A stretch of DNA of 64,000 nt from Hyphomicrobiales bacterium (GCA_900465675.1 UBJR01000024.1:20825-84824); one strand, 5' to 3'. Numbered from the stretch's first letter, positions 24,825 through 33,629 are shown. Numbers and translations: made by a program. The notes: a model not told the origin generated them from the sequence alone.

Positions 24825-27800
24825 TTCCGAACTTCTGCATCCAGCGTCCCGTCGCCACGACGCTTCTGGCGATCGGCGCTATCCTGGCCGGCCTTGCGGG
24901 ATACCAGCTGATCCCGGTCGCCGCCCTGCCACAAGTCGACTTCCCGACGATCAACGTTTCTGCCCAGCTGACCGGCGCCTCGCCGCAAACGATGGCGACA
25001 TCGGTTGCGACACCGCTGATCAAGCAGTTCGAGACCATTCCCGGCATCAGCGAAATCAGCGCATCGAGCTCGCTCGGCAATACCAGCATCGTGCTGCAGT
25101 TCGATCTGAACCGTGACATCGATGCGGCTGCAGCCGACGTCCAGGCGGCGATCTCCCACGCCACCCGGCAGCTGCCTGACAACCTGACGACGCCGCCGAG
25201 CTATCGCAAGACCAACCCGGCCGACGCGCCCGTCATGCTGATGGCGGTGCAGAGCGATACGATGCCGCGTAGCAAGCTCGACGAGATTGCCGAAGACATC
25301 ATTTCGCCGTCGCTCTCGACGCTGCCGGGCGTTGCCCAGGTATCGGTATTCGGCGCACAGACCTATGCCGTTCGCGTCGAGGTCGATCCCAGCAAGCTTC
25401 AGGCCCGTGGAATCGGCATCGACACGGTGAATAAGGCCATTGCCGCAGCCAACAATCAGAGCCCGGTCGGCACGCTGCAGAACAGCTCCCAGACGATGAC
25501 GATCAATGCGAATACGCAGCGCGTCAACGCCGACCAATTCCGCACGCTGGTCATCGCCTCGCCGAATGGCGCAGCGATTCACCTCAGCGACGTGGCAAAT
25601 GTCGAGGACAGCGTCGAGAACCAGAATACCGGCAGCTGGTATGACGGCAACCGCGGCATCATCCTGGCCATCCAGCGCCAGCCGGACGCCAATACCGTCG
25701 ATGTCGTTGATGCGATCAATGCAAAGTTGCCGCAGTTGCATGCGGAAATTCCGCCATCGGTGAAGACCGTGGTGATGAACGACGCAGCAAAGCCGATCCG
25801 CGCAGCCATCACCGACGTCAAGTTTACGCTGTTGCTGACGATCGGCCTCGTCGTGCTCGTCATCTATCTGTTCACCGGTCATTTGACGGCGACGATCATT
25901 CCGGGCCTTGCCGTTCCACTGTCGCTGATCTCGACCTTCGGCATGATGTATGTGCTGGGCTACAGTATCGACAACATTTCGCTGCTCGGGCTGACGCTCG
26001 CGGTGGGTCTCGTGGTCGATGACGCGATCGTCATGCTTGAAAACATCCTGCGCCATGTCGAGGAGGGAATGCCCGTCCGCGAAGCGGCGATCAAGGGTTC
26101 CGGCGAAGTCAGCTACACGATCATCTCGATGTCGGTTTCGCTGATCGCCGTCTTCATTCCTATCCTGTTGATGGGTGGCGTCGTCGGACGCGTCTTCAAC
26201 GAGTTCGGCATGGTCGTTGCCATCGCCATCGTCGCCTCGGCGATCGTCTCGCTGACGGTAACGCCGATGCTCGGCTCGAGGCTTTCCGAAGGCCACAGCC
26301 GCCCGCCGCTTCTGGTACGGCTCTTCGATGCGGGCTTCGAACGGACCCTTCACGGTTACGACCGCGCAGTCGCCTGGTGCCTTCGGCATACCATGACCGT
26401 CATCGGCGTGTTCTTCGCCTCGGTGGCGCTGACCATCTACCTGTTCATGACACTGCCCTCGAGCTTCTTCCCGCAGGAAGATATCGGCCGCCTGCAGATC
26501 TCCACGCAGGCCCGCCAGGACATCTCCTACTCGGCCATGGAAGCCCTGCAGAAGCAGGCAGCCGCGGCTGTCAAGGCAAACAGCGCCGTCAATCACGTGA
26601 TGTCCACGGTCGGCGGCAATGCGCAGAAGCCTCTGAACAACGGCACGATCTATGTCGAGCTTAAGGACAAGGACCAGCGCGTGCCGCTTGAGCAGACCCT
26701 GCGCGAACTGCGCTCGTCGCTCAACAAGATCCCCGGCCTGCAGGCCTTCGTAACCCCGAACCAGAGCCTGCGCTTCGGTGGCAGACAGACGGCCAGCCAG
26801 TATCAGCTGATCGTACAGGCACTCAACGCCGACACGACCAATCTCTGGGCCGGCAAGATGGTGACCGCGCTCCGCCAGGATTCGCGGTTCACCGACGTGA
26901 CAACCGACGCACAGAACAATGCGCTGCAGGCCAACATCGTCATCGACAGCGAGAAGGCCGCAGCCTTCGGCATCGATAACGATCTGCTGCGCACCACGCT
27001 GCAGGAAGCCTTCAGCAGCTACACGGCGGCCGAGATACAGTCGACCGGCGATAGCTACGACGTCATCGTCGAATACGATACCGGCAAGCCCTGGGATGAT
27101 CAGAAGCTGTCGGAGATCAACGTCGCATCGGCCAACGGCACGCTGGTTCCGCTATCGAATTTCGCGCATGTCCAGCGGACCACCGGCCCCGTTACCATCA
27201 ACCAGACCGGCCAGCTCGTTTCGACGACAGTCTCCTTCAATCTGCCGGCCGGCGAATCCCTCAGCGATGCGACGGCGGCGATCGACCAGATCAAGCATGA
27301 TATGAACATGCCTGCCGACGTGTTCACCAGCTACGGCGGCACCGCGCAGATCTTCGAACAGTCGCAGGGCAACACGCCTTATCTGATCCTGGCGGCGATC
27401 CTGACGATCTATGTGGTGCTTGGCGTTCTCTACGAGAGCTTCATCCATCCGCTGACCATTCTGTCGGGCCTCCCGGCAGCGGCACTCGGCGCGCTTCTGG
27501 CCCTGAAAGTCATGGGGCTCGACCTGTCGATCATCGCGCTCATCGGCCTGCTGATGCTGATCGGTATCGTCAAGAAGAACGCGATCATGATGATCGACGT
27601 GGCGCTGGAAAATCTCCGATCGACCAAGATGTCACCGGCGGAAGCGATCCACGAGGCTTGCGTGCGGCGTTTCCGGCCGATCATGATGACGACCTTCTGC
27701 GCCATGCTCGGTGCCCTGCCGATCGCGCTCGGCTCGGGCGCCAGCTCGGAGCTGCGCCAGCCGCTCGGCATCGCCGTCGTCGGTGGTCTGATCGTCTCGC

Positions 27801-27952
27801 AGGCGCTGACGCTGTTCATCACCCCGGTCATCTTCGTCCAGATGGGCCGCTTCGAAACCTGGCTCAAGCAGCGCTTCAGCCGCAAGCCGGCACATGAGGC
27901 GCCCGCCAACGAGGATGGCGAACCGGAGACCCGGGCGGTTGCCGCCGAATAA
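24821..27952 (+). CDS. RND multidrug efflux pump, inner-membrane permease (MdtB/AcrB family)
   Basis: A 1043-residue RND transporter of full family length. It has twelve membrane segments in the 1+5 / 1+5 pattern with two large periplasmic loops. The N-terminus MIPNFCIQRPVATTLLAIGAILAG and the proton-relay segment LAVGLVVDDAIVMLENILRHVEEG (helix 4, with DD) are characteristic. The second half repeats the pattern with LLMLIGIVKKNAIMMIDVALENLRS. It exports hydrophobic compounds using the proton gradient, together with the preceding adaptor. A TolC-type partner must come from elsewhere. A bidirectional terminator follows. Confidence 0.95.
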   Translation: MIPNFCIQRPVATTLLAIGAILAGLAGYQLIPVAALPQVDFPTINVSAQLTGASPQTMATSVATPLIKQFETIPGISEISASSSLGNTSIVLQFDLNRDIDAAAADVQAAISHATRQLPDNLTTPPSYRKTNPADAPVMLMAVQSDTMPRSKLDEIAEDIISPSLSTLPGVAQVSVFGAQTYAVRVEVDPSKLQARGIGIDTVNKAIAAANNQSPVGTLQNSSQTMTINANTQRVNADQFRTLVIASPNGAAIHLSDVANVEDSVENQNTGSWYDGNRGIILAIQRQPDANTVDVVDAINAKLPQLHAEIPPSVKTVVMNDAAKPIRAAITDVKFTLLLTIGLVVLVIYLFTGHLTATIIPGLAVPLSLISTFGMMYVLGYSIDNISLLGLTLAVGLVVDDAIVMLENILRHVEEGMPVREAAIKGSGEVSYTIISMSVSLIAVFIPILLMGGVVGRVFNEFGMVVAIAIVASAIVSLTVTPMLGSRLSEGHSRPPLLVRLFDAGFERTLHGYDRAVAWCLRHTMTVIGVFFASVALTIYLFMTLPSSFFPQEDIGRLQISTQARQDISYSAMEALQKQAAAAVKANSAVNHVMSTVGGNAQKPLNNGTIYVELKDKDQRVPLEQTLRELRSSLNKIPGLQAFVTPNQSLRFGGRQTASQYQLIVQALNADTTNLWAGKMVTALRQDSRFTDVTTDAQNNALQANIVIDSEKAAAFGIDNDLLRTTLQEAFSSYTAAEIQSTGDSYDVIVEYDTGKPWDDQKLSEINVASANGTLVPLSNFAHVQRTTGPVTINQTGQLVSTTVSFNLPAGESLSDATAAIDQIKHDMNMPADVFTSYGGTAQIFEQSQGNTPYLILAAILTIYVVLGVLYESFIHPLTILSGLPAAALGALLALKVMGLDLSIIALIGLLMLIGIVKKNAIMMIDVALENLRSTKMSPAEAIHEACVRRFRPIMMTTFCAMLGALPIALGSGASSELRQPLGIAVVGGLIVSQALTLFITPVIFVQMGRFETWLKQRFSRKPAHEAPANEDGEPETRAVAAE

Positions 27953-27961
27953 GACGACAAG

Positions 27962-27988
27962 AAAGGGCGCCTCTCCGGGCGCCCTTTT
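27962..27988. terminator. Bidirectional Rho-independent terminator
   Basis: AAAGGGCGCC (27962-27971) and GGCGCCCTTT (27978-27987) form a perfect 10-bp stem with a 6-base loop, then TTTT. It separates the RND pump gene from the convergent beta-lactamase gene. Confidence 0.9.
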
Positions 27989-27991
27989 CGC

Positions 27992-28801
27992 TTAACGGCC
28001 TTCGACCAGCTTCGGCAGATCGGCGATCAGCGCATCGCGCGTTTCGAAGCTGATCGGATTGCCACGATAGCGATGGTTGCCGATAGAGAGCCTTGCGAAG
28101 ACCAGACGCCGGTCGCCCCTCACCGCCCAGCCGACGAACCAGCCGAGCGGCCGCTCCAAATTGGTCTCGCCCTTGCTGCTGCGTAGCCAGCCGGAACCGG
28201 TCTTGCCCTGGATCGTCCAGCCATCGGCGGCTTGAAAGCGGGGAACGATCGCTTCCGTTTTCTGGCGCGCCTCCTCCGAGATCGGCAGCTCGCCGCGCCG
28301 GAAACGCAGCAGGAAGCGTGCCTGCTCTTCCGCCGAAATCTTCAGCGACGACATCAGCCACGCCTGCGTCAGCCCGCCGGACACATTCTCGTTGCCGTAG
28401 CCGAAGCCCGCGACATAGCGGGCAAAGGCGCGGTCTCCGAGCTTCGTCGTCAGCTCCTGCGAGAACCAGACGACGGAATCCCGTAGCCAGATTGCCGGAT
28501 CGGTGTCCTTTCGCTCGATCTTGCGCTGCCGCTGCAGTTCCGGCCCGTAGCGCCAAAGGGGATTGTGCTCATCGACCAGAATACCAGCATCGTAACCCAT
28601 CATGGCCAAGGGCAGTTTGAACGTCGATTGCGGATAGAATCCCTGATCGCAATTGCCCTGGCGGAAAATGGTCTCGCCGGTCTTTTCATCGATAATAACG
28701 GTGCAGCGGATCGGATCACCAGCCAGGGCCGCATCCACATTGCCGAGAAGCGCCGAAATGCCGAATAAGAAGGCGAAGATAAGAGATTTTGAAACTGCCA
28801 C
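27992..28801 (-). CDS. Class D (OXA-type) serine beta-lactamase
   Basis: A 269-residue secreted protein. The signal peptide spans residues 1-28 (cut after ALAG or nearby). Class D motifs are all present: S59-T-F-K62 (catalytic serine and the lysine that is carbamylated), S109-V-V, Y135-G-N and K200-T-G, with W at about residue 112 and the WFVGW segment near the C-terminus. It should hydrolyse beta-lactams in the periplasm. It is divergent from an AmpR-like LysR regulator 102 bases away, so inducible expression coupled to cell-wall fragments is likely. The composition matches neighbours; nothing suggests recent transfer. Confidence 0.92.
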   Translation of the reverse strand: MAVSKSLIFAFLFGISALLGNVDAALAGDPIRCTVIIDEKTGETIFRQGNCDQGFYPQSTFKLPLAMMGYDAGILVDEHNPLWRYGPELQRQRKIERKDTDPAIWLRDSVVWFSQELTTKLGDRAFARYVAGFGYGNENVSGGLTQAWLMSSLKISAEEQARFLLRFRRGELPISEEARQKTEAIVPRFQAADGWTIQGKTGSGWLRSSKGETNLERPLGWFVGWAVRGDRRLVFARLSIGNHRYRGNPISFETRDALIADLPKLVEGR

Positions 28802-28903
28802 TGCCGTGCTCCATGTGGTTCGACACGGCTTTCTAGGCCGGCTTGCGAGGCCCGATCAAACGATGATATCTGCGGTCAGGCATGAATTGAATTAGGCCAT
28901 CTC

Positions 28904-29794
28904 ATGGTTCGACCCTACCTTCCCCTCAACGCCCTGCGCGCTTTCGAGGCAGCTTCCCGACATCTGAGTTTTACCCGCGCTGCCATCGAACTCTGCGTCA
29001 CGCAGGCCGCCGTCAGCCATCAGGTGAAGCTTCTGGAGCAGCGCCTCGGTGTCACCCTCTTCCGCCGCCTGCCGCGAGGGTTGATGATCACCGAGGAGGG
29101 ACTGGCGCTGCTACCGGTGCTGCGCGAATCCTTCGATCGGATGGCCGACATGCTGGAGCGTTTCGAGGGCGGGCAGCTGCGCGAGGTGCTGAAGCTCGGC
29201 GCGGTCGGCACGCTGGCGGTCGGCTGGCTGCTGCCGCGGTTGGCCGACTTCCGGGCGAAGTTTCCCTATATCGATCTCCGGCTTTCGACCAACAACAACC
29301 GGGTGGATATCGCCGCCGAAGGCCTCGACTACGCGATCCGCTTCGGAAACGGCGCCTGGCACGATATCGAAGCCGAAGCGCTGTTCGAGGCACCGCTCTC
29401 CGTGCTCTGCATTCCACCGATCGCCCGCACACTGAAAACCCCTGACGACGTTGCCCGGCAGACGCTGCTGCGCTCCTACCGCACCGACGAATGGCCAAGC
29501 TGGTTCGAGGCCGCAGGCGTCGAGCCGCCACCGATCCTCGGACTGGTCTTCGATTCGTCGGTACTGATGGTCGAGGCAGCGATGCAGGGCGCGGGTGTGG
29601 CGCTCGCCCCGCCGTTGATGTTCTCGCGGCAACTGGCGGCCGGCGAAATCGAGCAGCCTTTCCCTGTTTATATCTCCAAGGGCAGCTACTGGCTGACCCG
29701 CCTGAAATCGCGGCCGGTGACGCCGGCGATGGAGACCTTTCGCAGATGGATGCAACAGATGTCGGAGGAGACGCAGACAGCCGCTTCGGCCTGA
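28904..29794 (+). CDS. ampR: LysR family regulator, AmpR-like
   Basis: A 296-residue LysR-type protein. The N-terminus MVRPYLPLNALRAFEAASRHLSFTRAAIELCVTQAAVSHQVKLLEQRLGVTLFRRLPRGLMITEEG follows AmpR/GcvA closely, and the C-terminal part is an effector-binding domain. AmpR proteins repress or activate beta-lactamase genes depending on binding of UDP-MurNAc-pentapeptide or anhydro-muropeptides. Being divergent from a class D beta-lactamase, it is probably that gene's regulator. A GcvA-like role cannot be excluded by sequence alone, but the context favours AmpR. Confidence 0.85.
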   Translation: MVRPYLPLNALRAFEAASRHLSFTRAAIELCVTQAAVSHQVKLLEQRLGVTLFRRLPRGLMITEEGLALLPVLRESFDRMADMLERFEGGQLREVLKLGAVGTLAVGWLLPRLADFRAKFPYIDLRLSTNNNRVDIAAEGLDYAIRFGNGAWHDIEAEALFEAPLSVLCIPPIARTLKTPDDVARQTLLRSYRTDEWPSWFEAAGVEPPPILGLVFDSSVLMVEAAMQGAGVALAPPLMFSRQLAAGEIEQPFPVYISKGSYWLTRLKSRPVTPAMETFRRWMQQMSEETQTAASA

Positions 29795-29852
29795 TTCTGC
29801 GGGTTGCTTTCGCCGCCGTCCTATGCGATCACCCGCGCTCTCAAAAATTCGC

Positions 29853-29878
29853 AGGGCGCGCAGATGCGCCGCCCTTTT
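29853..29878 (+). terminator. Likely terminator of the LysR gene
   Basis: AGGGCGCGC and GCGCCGCCC form a stem with one bulge around AGAT, followed by TTTT, about 60 bases after the LysR gene stop. Confidence 0.65.
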
Positions 29879-29936
29879 CGCATCCGGGCTGGTTCCCGGT
29901 CCAAGACATTTTGACGGATATTGAAGGAGCACGGCC

Positions 29937-31232
29937 ATGGCACGGGCGCTCGGGCTTGATTTCGGCACGACCAATACGGTTCTGGCAATGGCGGATGGCG
30001 CCAATGCGACGCATTCGATGAGTTTCACCAGCGCGGCAGGCACGGCCGACAGCATGCGAACCGCCCTCTCCTTCATGAAGGACGCGCAGCTCGGCGCTTC
30101 GGCGCTCAAGGTCGAAGCGGGCGCGGCAGCGATCCGCCAGTTCATCGACAATCCCGGCGACTGCCGCTTCCTGCAGTCGATCAAGACCTTTGCCGCCAGC
30201 GCCCTCTTCCAGGGCACGCTGATCTACGGCAAGCGCCAGAGCTTCGAAGACCTGATGGAAGTCTTCATCCGGCGGCTTCGCGGCTATGCCGGCGACAACT
30301 GGCCGTCCGACGTCAGCCGCATCGTCGCCGGCCGCCCGGTGCATTTTGCCGGCGCCTCCGCCGATCCCGCATTGGCGACGGACCGCTACAACGAGGCGCT
30401 GTCGCGCTTCGGCTTTCCTGAAATCCACTATGTCTACGAACCGGTCGCAGCCGCCTTCTACTTTGCGCAGAACCTGACGTCCGACGCCACCGTGCTGGTC
30501 GCCGACTTCGGCGGCGGTACGACGGACTATTCGCTGATCCGCTTTGAAACCATTGCCGGCAAGCTCACCGCCACGCCGATCGGCCATTCCGGCGTCGGCA
30601 TCGCCGGCGATCACTTCGACTACCGCATGATCGACAATGTCGTCGCGCCACAGATCGGCAAGGGGAGTCATTTCAAGAGCTTCGACAAGATCCTTGAGGT
30701 GCCGTCGAACTACTATTCCAGCTTCGGCCGCTGGAACCAGCTGTCGATCTTCAAGACCTCGCGCGAGTTCGAAGACCTGAGAAAGCTGGTGCGTACCGCG
30801 CTCGAGCCCGAGAAGCTGGAAATCTTCGTCGATCTCGTCGATCACGACGAGGGCTACCCGCTCTACCAGGCGGTGTCGGCGACGAAGATGGCACTCTCCG
30901 CCGAAGAAGAAGCGGCCTTCGACTTCGCGCCGCTTGGCCGCGGCGGACAGCGCACCGTCAAGCGCAAGGATTTCGAAACCTGGATCGCCGACGATCTCAG
31001 CCGCATCGAAGGCGCGCTTGATGACGTGCTGGAGAAGACGCAGACCAAGGCGGAAACTATCGACAAGGTCTTCCTCACCGGCGGCACATCCTTCGTACCA
31101 GCCGTGCGGCGGATTTTCACCGAGCGCTTCGACAGGGACAAGATCGAGAGCGGCGGCGAGCTGCTGTCAATCGCTCACGGTCTCGCGCTGATCGGCGAAC
31201 GTGACGACATTTCGCAATGGACTGTGCAATAG
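29937..31232 (+). CDS. Short Hsp70-family protein (YegD-like)
   Basis: A 431-residue protein holding only the Hsp70 nucleotide-binding domain. Phosphate-1 is ALGLDFGTTNTVLA at the start; phosphate-2 is LVADFGGGTTDYSLIRF; and the adenosine motif is VFLTGGTSFVPAVRRIF near residue 375. The substrate-binding domain and lid of DnaK are missing, as in Escherichia coli YegD, so it is an actin-like ATPase rather than a full chaperone. Its role is unknown; it stands alone on the plus strand. A GC-rich hairpin follows the stop. Confidence 0.9.
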   Translation: MARALGLDFGTTNTVLAMADGANATHSMSFTSAAGTADSMRTALSFMKDAQLGASALKVEAGAAAIRQFIDNPGDCRFLQSIKTFAASALFQGTLIYGKRQSFEDLMEVFIRRLRGYAGDNWPSDVSRIVAGRPVHFAGASADPALATDRYNEALSRFGFPEIHYVYEPVAAAFYFAQNLTSDATVLVADFGGGTTDYSLIRFETIAGKLTATPIGHSGVGIAGDHFDYRMIDNVVAPQIGKGSHFKSFDKILEVPSNYYSSFGRWNQLSIFKTSREFEDLRKLVRTALEPEKLEIFVDLVDHDEGYPLYQAVSATKMALSAEEEAAFDFAPLGRGGQRTVKRKDFETWIADDLSRIEGALDDVLEKTQTKAETIDKVFLTGGTSFVPAVRRIFTERFDRDKIESGGELLSIAHGLALIGERDDISQWTVQ

Positions 31233-31246
31233 GCCGCCCGGCCGTT

Positions 31247-31270
31247 GGCAGCACTTTCATTGGTGCTGCC
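31247..31270 (+). terminator. Hairpin between Hsp70-like and glycosylase genes
   Basis: GGCAGCAC (31247-31254) and GTGCTGCC (31263-31270) form an 8-bp stem with an 8-base loop just after the Hsp70-like gene. No T-run follows, so termination is possible but not strong. Confidence 0.5.
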
Positions 31271-31289
31271 GCTCCGCTAAGGTCGCCAG

Positions 31290-32174
31290 ATGATCTCCGC
31301 AAACGACCTCTCCCCGGCCGAGCTCGCAGCGCTTCTGCATTTCCATGCGGATGCGGGCGTCGAGTGGCTGCTGGAAGAGGAGGCCGTCGATCGCTTCGCC
31401 GAATTCGAAGCGATGAAGGCGGCGAGACGCGCCACCGCCCCGCAGCAATCCGCTCCGTCAAGCCAGCCGCAGCCTCAGGAACGGGCGGCACCGCAGCGCC
31501 AGGCGCCGGCCGCGGCAGCATCTTCAGCGTCGAGGCCTCAGCCTGCCATTCCGGACGGTGAAGCCGTGCAGCAGGCGCGCTTTGCCGCCGAAAGCGCCCG
31601 CTCGCTCGCCGAACTGAAAACCGCGCTCGAAGCCTTCAACGGCTGCAATCTGAAACACAGCGCCCGCTCGACCATCTTTGCGACCGGCGATGCGGCGCGC
31701 GGCATCATGGTGATCGGATCGGCGCCAAGCGCCGAGGATGATCGCGAAGGACAGCCCTTTGCAGGCCGCCCCGGTGCGCTGCTCGACAAGATGCTCGCAG
31801 CGATCGGCCTGGACCGTTCCAGCATCCTGCTGACCCAGGTCATCCCCTGGCGGCCGCCCGGCAACCGTGTGCCGTCGGCGGCGGAGATGGATATCTGCCG
31901 ACCCTTCATCGAGCGGCAGATCGCTCTGGCGGAGCCGAAAGCCATCCTGCTCCTCGGAAATTTCGCGGCTCGCGTCTTTTTCGGCGAGACGGACACCATT
32001 CATGGCCTGCGCGGCCAGTGGAAGGAAATCGGTGCAGGCACCCTGACAGTTCCGGCGCTGGCCACATTGCATCCGCAGGACTTGCTGACCGCACCGGTCA
32101 ATAAGCGCTTGGCCTGGAACGATCTTTTAGCGTTTCAGCAGAAACTGCGCGACCTCGATCTGATTACAAAATAG
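31290..32174 (+). CDS. Uracil-DNA glycosylase superfamily protein without the usual Fe-S cysteines
   Basis: A 294-residue protein. An N-terminal Ala/Pro/Gln-rich segment (about residues 50-100) is followed by the glycosylase domain. Motif A reads VIGSAPSAEDDREGQPFAGRPGALLDKM, the family-4 arrangement (usually GEAPG), and LATLHPQDLL carries motif-B His. In family 4 enzymes four cysteines hold a 4Fe-4S cluster; here CNLK replaces the first Cys-x2-Cys pair and PWRPPGNR replaces KCRPPGNR. A cluster therefore seems impossible. Alphaproteobacterial proteins of this kind are known, including a Bradyrhizobium enzyme described as a new class. It probably removes uracil or deaminated bases from DNA. 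Confidence 0.88.
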   Translation: MISANDLSPAELAALLHFHADAGVEWLLEEEAVDRFAEFEAMKAARRATAPQQSAPSSQPQPQERAAPQRQAPAAAASSASRPQPAIPDGEAVQQARFAAESARSLAELKTALEAFNGCNLKHSARSTIFATGDAARGIMVIGSAPSAEDDREGQPFAGRPGALLDKMLAAIGLDRSSILLTQVIPWRPPGNRVPSAAEMDICRPFIERQIALAEPKAILLLGNFAARVFFGETDTIHGLRGQWKEIGAGTLTVPALATLHPQDLLTAPVNKRLAWNDLLAFQQKLRDLDLITK

Positions 32175-32203
32175 CCAATCTTAAAGATTTTATGAATGAA
32201 CCC

Positions 32204-32266
32204 ATGCGCCAGGCGCATGCCTGCGTCTCATTTAGGTGCATTGCAGAATCAATGCTGCGCTGCAAT
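32204..32266 (+). repeat. Tandem inverted repeats before two tiny ORFs
   Basis: CATGCGCC-A-GGCGCATG (32204-32220) is a perfect palindrome with one central base. ATTGCAG (32240-32246) and CTGCAAT (32260-32266) form a second stem with a 13-base loop. Both lie in the 134-base spacer between the glycosylase gene and a small ORF and may be part of its promoter or leader. Confidence 0.5.
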
Positions 32267-32308
32267 ATATACTCGTGTCTTGGGAGGAATCTGACAGGAA
32301 CCAAGGCA

Positions 32309-32500
32309 ATGAACACACGTTTTCGTCCAATACACTGCGGGTTTGAAACCCTGCGCCTCGCCGGCGGCCCGATCCGCACCACGCAAGGCTATAGCCGTCT
32401 CGGCTTCGCAACCAACGAACAGATGATCGCCCGCGGCACCGGCATCACCGGACGCACGACGCGTCCAGCTGCGATCTTCGCCGACTTCCAGGAATACTGA
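32309..32500 (+). CDS. Small hypothetical protein (63 aa)
   Basis: A 63-residue protein, MNTRFRPIHCGFETLRLAGG at the start, basic and without signal or membrane segment. CAGGAACCAAGG lies before the ATG at 32309; the frame is open further upstream, but I prefer this start because of the purine-rich ribosome-binding site and because the upstream part covers the palindromes. A 49-residue ORF follows 41 bases later on the same strand. I do not recognise the family. The pair could be a small Rhizobiaceae-specific unit; coding potential rests mainly on codon use and spacing. Confidence 0.55.
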   Translation: MNTRFRPIHCGFETLRLAGGPIRTTQGYSRLGFATNEQMIARGTGITGRTTRPAAIFADFQEY

Positions 32501-32541
32501 GTTACCGCGCCGCCCAACAGGGCGCGCGGATGGAGTTTAGC

Positions 32542-32691
32542 ATGTCTGCCGTCATCATCTCGCTGCTTCGCAATATCGAAACCATCGAGCACATTCGTGC
32601 CGCGGTCTGTGCTGCGAAGGAATATGAGCGCGAGCTTAGCGGCGGCGAGCCCGCGACGCCGGTCAAGGACATTGCCGCGATCGCGCTCTAG
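32542..32691 (+). CDS. Small hypothetical protein (49 aa)
   Basis: A 49-residue protein, MSAVIISLLRNIETIEHIRA at the start, mostly alpha-helical and amphipathic, with an acidic middle (KEYERELSGGE). GGAGT about ten bases before the ATG is a plausible ribosome-binding site. It sits between a 63-residue ORF on the same strand and a convergent gene whose stop it overlaps by four bases. No known family is recognised. Confidence 0.5.
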   Translation: MSAVIISLLRNIETIEHIRAAVCAAKEYERELSGGEPATPVKDIAAIAL

Positions 32692-33629
32692 GCGCAGACG
32701 GCAAACCTGACGGGATCCTGCTCGATCTGCGTCTTCGCAAATTCGAAAGCCTGATCGACATAGGCGAACTTGATCGCCTGCCAGCCGCAATAATTCTGCA
32801 GAAACGCCTTGGAAAGCCAAAGCTGTGTCTTCTTCGGCTCGTCGTACCAGCCGAGGCATCCCTGCTGGACGGCCTTGGCAAACAGCCGCTGCAGATGCGT
32901 CCGCGACATCATGAAATCGCCTGCCAGATTGCGCGTCTCGATGCGTCCGACGCTGTAGCGCTCGCCGTCGCAACTCTGCAGATCGATCCTCGATATCAGA
33001 TGATCGACCACCATGCCGCCAGCCTCGGTCCAGAGGAACAACCCCACCTGCTCCGGCGGCTCGCGCCAGCCGTCGTTGTGCAGGCAATTCTCCGCGATCA
33101 GCGGATGGGCAAGGCGCATCAGCTCCGGATTGGCTTGGAAACAGGCCGCACGGTTGCCCTCATCGATTAGATCGAGTGCAGTCAGGTTCGACAGAAACCA
33201 TCCATACATCGCCTGATGACTGACCTCGGCAGGCTCGAAATGGCGCGGCCGCCGGCGTTCCTCGCCCGGCGTATGGGCAATGAAGCGATAGGTCAGCAGT
33301 TCATCGATGAAATTCAGCACCGTGTTGCGGCTCGCCACCTTGTAGTCGGTGATACGCGCGGTCAGTGCCACGGCGGTAAAGCCTGTCGATGCATCCTCGG
33401 GATCGTGCTGGAGGCTTAGCGCATAGGCGGTCTGGGTCAGCAGCCAGCGCTGGTGCGAAGCGAGAAGCCTGGCAAGACGCGGGGCGGCATCGAACATGCC
33501 ACGCATATCGCCCGCGAGTAGCCGGATTGAAGCCAGGAAGTTCGGGTGGTGCGCCAGTTCGTCAGCCGAAAATGCCATAAGCGCCCCCGCTCGCAAGCCA
33601 GCTTCCGGAGCTACCAGCCTTCGGGACAA
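32688..33629 (-). CDS. Uncharacterised protein, possible winged-helix DNA-binding protein
   Basis: A 313-residue soluble protein of unknown family. Two parts look helix-turn-helix-like: TDYKVASRNTVLNFIDELLTYRFI at about residues 94-117 and DFMMSRTHLQRLFAKAVQQGCLGW at about 238-262. No signal, membrane segment or enzyme motif is seen. The start is uncertain: TTG at 33629 has AAGGA at good spacing, while ATG at 33578 (MAFSADELAHHP) is also possible and shortens it to 296 residues. It stands alone on its strand, with a divergent-free upstream region of about 165 bases. Confidence 0.65.
   Translation of the reverse strand: MSRRLVAPEAGLRAGALMAFSADELAHHPNFLASIRLLAGDMRGMFDAAPRLARLLASHQRWLLTQTAYALSLQHDPEDASTGFTAVALTARITDYKVASRNTVLNFIDELLTYRFIAHTPGEERRRPRHFEPAEVSHQAMYGWFLSNLTALDLIDEGNRAACFQANPELMRLAHPLIAENCLHNDGWREPPEQVGLFLWTEAGGMVVDHLISRIDLQSCDGERYSVGRIETRNLAGDFMMSRTHLQRLFAKAVQQGCLGWYDEPKKTQLWLSKAFLQNYCGWQAIKFAYVDQAFEFAKTQIEQDPVRFAVCA

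Noticed and set aside
24605..26596. Long open frame (663 codons) on the minus strand, opposite the RND adaptor and pump genes
   Set aside because: It mirrors the codon bias of the RND genes and has low-complexity His/Asp/Arg composition; the RND proteins are complete.
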